Shown here: positions 60,620-64,000 of the stretch, one piece after another
How the letters are laid out: each line of letters begins with the position of its first letter
Numbering within the stretch: the first letter of the stretch is position 1
Assembly (NCBI GenBank): GCA_037951105.1
Contig: JBAMJV010005504.1
Coordinates: forward strand, 372,001-436,000
DNA length: 64,000 nt
Source: Echinarachnius parma
Taxonomy: Eukaryota; Echinodermata; Echinoidea; Clypeasteroida; Echinarachniidae
Direction of reading: 5' to 3'
Notes under the pieces: model-generated
What the model was told of the DNA's origin: nothing
Databases searched by the model: none
Seen by the model: the letters and a program-made list of their open reading frames with translations, nothing else
Translations under genes and position numbers: made by a program

Positions 60620-60757
60620 CTGTATCGATACTTGTCAAGTTTTGTCTTGTGCCATGTTTATGGAACGTCTTGTTAAGGTTCCTTGCGCCCGGTCCGTTCG
60701 CATAGCTCAGAGTGGTGTAGGGCAGGTCATCATCAGCCAGATAGTTATCTTCAAGAC
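60620..60757 (-). CDS. ALP: Alkaline phosphatase, penultimate coding exon
   Basis: A 46-codon-equivalent exon, phase 1 at both ends, with a TTCACAG acceptor and GTCAGT donor. It encodes DLPYTTLSYANGPG, matching the conserved P-Y-T-x-L-x-Y-x-N-G-P-G block of animal alkaline phosphatases, followed by a variable loop. The first codon is completed by a G from the previous exon, giving the Gly-Leu expected after the family's RGN-x-I-F motif. Splicing to 59816 joins it in frame to the last exon across an 803-bp intron. That intron contains a LINE-like fragment. Earlier exons, including the catalytic serine region, were not found between 60758 and 64000 and presumably lie to the right. Confidence 0.9.
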
Positions 60758-61334
60758 CTGTGAATGTGGACAAAATACATTGGATAGTAAAAAGGCCTTT
60801 CGTACATTTTGTAAAAATATGGATATGAGTGGAATTAGTATCACTCGGTGGCAGGCGGAGCTAACATAACAATATACAAATCATAATTATAACAATTTAT
60901 TTACAAATATTGAAAATGACTGTGTGAAGAACGTAACAATACAGAACAATATGCATGGAATATTAAATCAATAAGAGCAGTATACAAGAGCTAATGTAGC
61001 TAAGTCCATGAAATATCCAAGATTAATATAACTGTATTCATTACCTCTACACTTGAGAGCGTCAAATTCATATTAAAATATCAACACTTAGGTTTCAAGG
61101 AACCACACATTGACGCACGAGCTGATAATCAGATTTCTTTTCAAATAAGTTTCTGTTAATGGGCCTATTATAACAATGTCGTAACTACATGTATATACGT
61201 ACAATTTAAAGAAATATATAGTGACTATGACACAAACAAAACAATAAAATGCATCGTGTCTGATCCTCTAAAAGCAATAAGAGTGATACTAGAAAGCGTT
61301 ATAGATGTTGAGGTTATTTTGCTTGGATAAATAA
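60758..61334. other. Alkaline phosphatase intron, no feature recognised
   Basis: A+T-rich intronic sequence. No further alkaline phosphatase exon was found. Confidence 0.45.
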
Positions 61335-62300
61335 AAGGATAGTACAGTTCTGGTCAAACTGAATTTTGATAACTAAAACTTGTCCGATATCATTAAAAAC
61401 TATTTGTTATAACTAGAATTGTAGAAAAACGGCTAGGTTAAAGGGGGAGTTCAGTTTTGGTATAGAGGGCGCTGCACAAAATACTTTTTTTGTGAGATAA
61501 TAAAAACTGAGTGTACAATTTGAAAGACCATACAATTTTAAGGGCAGAATAAACTTTATTTGATCAAAATCGGTTCAGAAACGGCTAAAATATCAATAAA
61601 TATATCCGATCGCAATAAATCTGGGGCCCAGATTAATTCGATGATTTTTTTGGTTTAATTTAAAAAATGCTTACACTTTTTCTAAAATTTTCAAAAATGG
61701 TTGTTAAATAGTTGTTGATGATCTGTCTATTCAATCCTTATTTTAAAAAAAACATATCATGCACAATTTTTGTAAATAAAAAATGGTTTAAACCTATGCG
61801 TATTTAGAGAGCACCCTCTTGTGTTTTAACAGCTCGTTTTGAATGATAACAGGCTTTTTCCTTAGTCGTTTGTAATTGTGTATACCTTTCGAGCATGGTG
61901 CAGTTATAACTATTAGTTTGTACTGTAATGGTGCAGGATTTGGTTACTAAAATTCAGTTTGACCAAAACTCAACTATCCCTTTAAAGGGCTGTTTCCATT
62001 AAAAGAGGGAGTCCTCTAGAAACCCCTTATTAAAATTGTGAACGTGATGTTGGTTAAGATTCTGATTCAATAGAGATATCATCAAAAACAATTCAATATC
62101 AACTTTTGTATATTTTGGGCTCCAACATTTATTTCAATCGGATGTATTTACATAATATATTTCAGCTGTTTCTGAACCATGCACTTTTGATCAAACAAAG
62201 TTCATTTTGCCATTAAAATCACGTGCTCTTTCAAATATTCCATAACCTCACAACTAAATTATTTGTTGAAACGCCCTCTAAACCAAAACTGTACTAAGTT
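61335..62300. mobile_element. T3-like element containing a nested T3 MITE
   Basis: Outer ends ggatagtacagttctggtca and ccaaaactgtacta. The inner element runs TTAA 61438 to TTAA 61985 with ends aaagggggagttcagttttgg / ccaaaactcaactatcccttt. After removing it, the outer sequence reads through. Confidence 0.75.
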
Positions 62301-62481
62301 GAGATGCATATTTAAATGAATGTGTAATACAAAGACAATAATAACATCCCCCACGTAATAGGAAGGGTTCCCCATTTGATTTAGATGGCCAACCATTATC
62401 AGGATGTCTTCAATGCTCTTCAACCAAACCTCTAAACATAATAGTACCGGTTTTTAAAGTTTTTTTTTTAAAGATTTAAGC

Positions 62482-62862
62482 CACGGTCTCATCCGACCCA
62501 CCTTCTACGTGGGCAAATTCTACCTGGGCGTGGGTAGTACGTGGGTGGCGCACATGTGCTAGGTGGGTGCCACGTAGCTTATATACCTTGCAACGAAGAA
62601 AATTCGCAAGTACTACCCACGTACCCCTACGCACCACCCACGCGGTAGCCGCGACAAATCATTGACAAATCATTGCAGACCAAAAATGTCCAATTTTTCT
62701 CCACGTAGGAAAATGAAGGCTACGCGGGGGTCAGGTACGGTCAGGTAGCTTGAAATTACTTGCGTAGTGCGCGCGGGCCACCCGCGGAGGGCCACGTACA
62801 ATCCCAACATTTCTACGTGGACCCCTCGCTACGCCTACGCGGGTCGGATGAGACCATGTCTT
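62482..62862. mobile_element. GGTCTCATCCGACCC-ended element
   Basis: Inverted ends cacggtctcatccgaccca / gggtcggatgagaccatg. The interior is rich in cacgtag / ctacgtgg repeats. 381 bp, no coding capacity. Confidence 0.8.
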
Positions 62863-63454
62863 TCTGGAGCCGGGGAATTGTGGCCCCCGAAATTACTATG
62901 GTAATTCCAATTTGTTTTCATCACAAACTACAAAACAAAATATTATTTCCGACTTTTTGTGGGTCGGTTTTGAGCTGGATGGTCACATAATGCATTTTAA
63001 AACGTTTTCTTTTGCAGAAAAGTTGTAATGGTCATATTATTACTAACAGCTACATTTTACTTCAAATTACAAACTTCCCTTTCATTTTCTGGATAATGAG
63101 ATACAAACATGACTAGATATTTCTTTCGTGGTATGGAATTCTTTCGTACCCATACAACAACTGATTTTGTTGTTTTATTTAATTTCTAACAATTAGGCAA
63201 CTATTTTGAGACCCAAAACAAACATGTAAAATGAAAACAAGACCAAATAATGTTGTATCTCTTTTTATGAAAATTATATTTCCGTTGGGTTTGTACACAA
63301 AGCACGAACATTATCAATTTCCGGGATGACATGTAAGGATACAAAAGGTGACGTGCATTTGGAATGGTAGCTCTGATTTTCGTAAATTTTGTATTAAAAG
63401 ATGTGCAAGACGTCAAAGGAAAAACGCCAAGAAGCGTCGGGGCGACATCTTCAC
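62863..63454. other. No recognised feature
   Basis: No repeat or exon identified. A frame at 63348-63554 encodes a Lys/Arg-rich peptide but is not supported by splice sites or a motif. Confidence 0.4.
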
Positions 63455-63948
63455 GGCCCGAATTCTCATTAATGGCTCAACTTTAGTCTGGGCTAAAAAG
63501 ATAGAAATTACTAGCAACAAGTTTAATCGTTTCACACCTGTGACATTTCACTAGCCAATTGATGGTAGTTATGTGCCACCAGAGACATTCTAATTGTTTC
63601 GTTTCATTATCCATCAATCCCTCTAGTTTTGCTTAGGCAATATAGCAAAGGATCGCTTGGAATTTGAATCATAGTGTAGCCAGTCATTAGTAATATAATG
63701 TCTTGGATCATCCAGGACATTATATTACTGGTGAGTGGTTATACTTAACTGAAATGTCAATCCACCTTTTGTCCTGATTTATAATATGAATAGAGGGATT
63801 GATGGATAAAGAAAAGAAACAATTAGACTGTCTCCGGTGGCACATGGCTAGTGAAATGTCACAGGTGTGAAACGGTTTAACATGTTGCTGATCATTTTTT
63901 ATATTTTTAGCCCAGACTAAAGTTGAGCCACTGATGAGAATTCGGGCC
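63455..63948. repeat. Large palindrome at the right end
   Basis: Arms 63455-63625 and 63785-63948 are inverted copies (ggcccgaattctcat / atgagaattcgggcc, actttagtctgggctaaaaa / tttttagcccagactaaagt) with mismatches. A central hairpin near 63690-63732 (taatataatgtc / gacattatatta) makes the structure nearly continuous. Confidence 0.85.
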
Positions 63949-64000
63949 GTTATACCCCGGCTCTATGGGTTAAGTAACAGAGAAGTATTGAATTATATTA

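Noticed and set aside
62340-62460. NGWPSKSNGEPF-like minus-strand peptide as an upstream alkaline phosphatase exon
   Set aside because: It lacks the family RGN motif and flanking splice sites in the needed phase, and the upstream frame has a stop.
63348-63554. Basic plus-strand open frame near the right end
   Set aside because: Lys/Arg-rich but short, it overlaps the palindrome arm and has no family pattern.

Overview
This is animal genomic DNA: intron-containing genes, very little coding sequence and a dense load of transposable elements and simple repeats. The two recognisable host genes (a FOXJ2/3 forkhead factor and a GPI-type alkaline phosphatase) and the repeat style (many TTAA-flanked MITEs, a DIRS retrotransposon, CA-rich and C/G-rich satellites) fit a marine invertebrate, perhaps a non-vertebrate deuterostome. 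Species cannot be fixed from sequence alone.

Host genes, both on the minus strand. (1) The 5' part of a FOXJ2/3 gene. Exon 1 is at 42343-42720, exon 2 at 33739-33813, exon 3 at 14307-14378 and probable exon 4 at 7751-7840. All junctions have GT/AG sites and phase 0. Exons 1-3 rebuild a complete forkhead DNA-binding domain split over about 28 kb. The 3' part of the gene lies left of the window or was not recognised. A TATA-less, CpG-containing promoter with ETS/CRE-like sites lies at about 42721-43070. (2) The last two coding exons of an alkaline phosphatase (60620-60757 and 59452-59816). They join in phase and end in a hydrophobic tail typical of GPI anchoring. The rest of that gene lies beyond 64000. 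The 43-59 kb interval between the genes holds only repeats and unrecognised sequence.

Mobile elements. The most informative is a 5,876-bp DIRS-type tyrosine-recombinase retrotransposon (21483-27358, minus strand) in FOXJ intron 2. It has inverted terminal repeats, an internal complementary region matching both outer ends, a decayed tyrosine recombinase, and no target-site duplication; a related copy at 28604-29642 supplies the unoccupied target sequence. Other elements are TTAA-flanked MITEs in at least five families, several nested inside one another, one of them 16 bp after the alkaline phosphatase stop codon; long foldback elements (3788-5091, 16350-17816, 63455-63948); a 1.6-kb element with a 6-bp duplication and a periodic internal motif (29700-31295); hAT-like and TA-flanked MITEs; and 5'-truncated LINE remnants (50690-51190, 58244-58850, and one inside the alkaline phosphatase intron).

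Layout: 1-7.7 kb repeats, a three-unit 509-bp tandem array and decayed copies of FOXJ exon 4; 7.7-42.7 kb FOXJ exons and repeat-filled introns; 42.7-43.1 kb promoter; 43.1-59 kb intergenic, with C/G homopolymer tracts, a 1-kb C-rich minisatellite, microsatellites and MITEs; 59.4-60.8 kb alkaline phosphatase 3' end; 60.8-64 kb nested MITEs and a terminal palindrome. No RNA genes, CRISPR arrays or bacterial operons were seen. Apart from the two genes and element remnants, no coding sequence could be supported.
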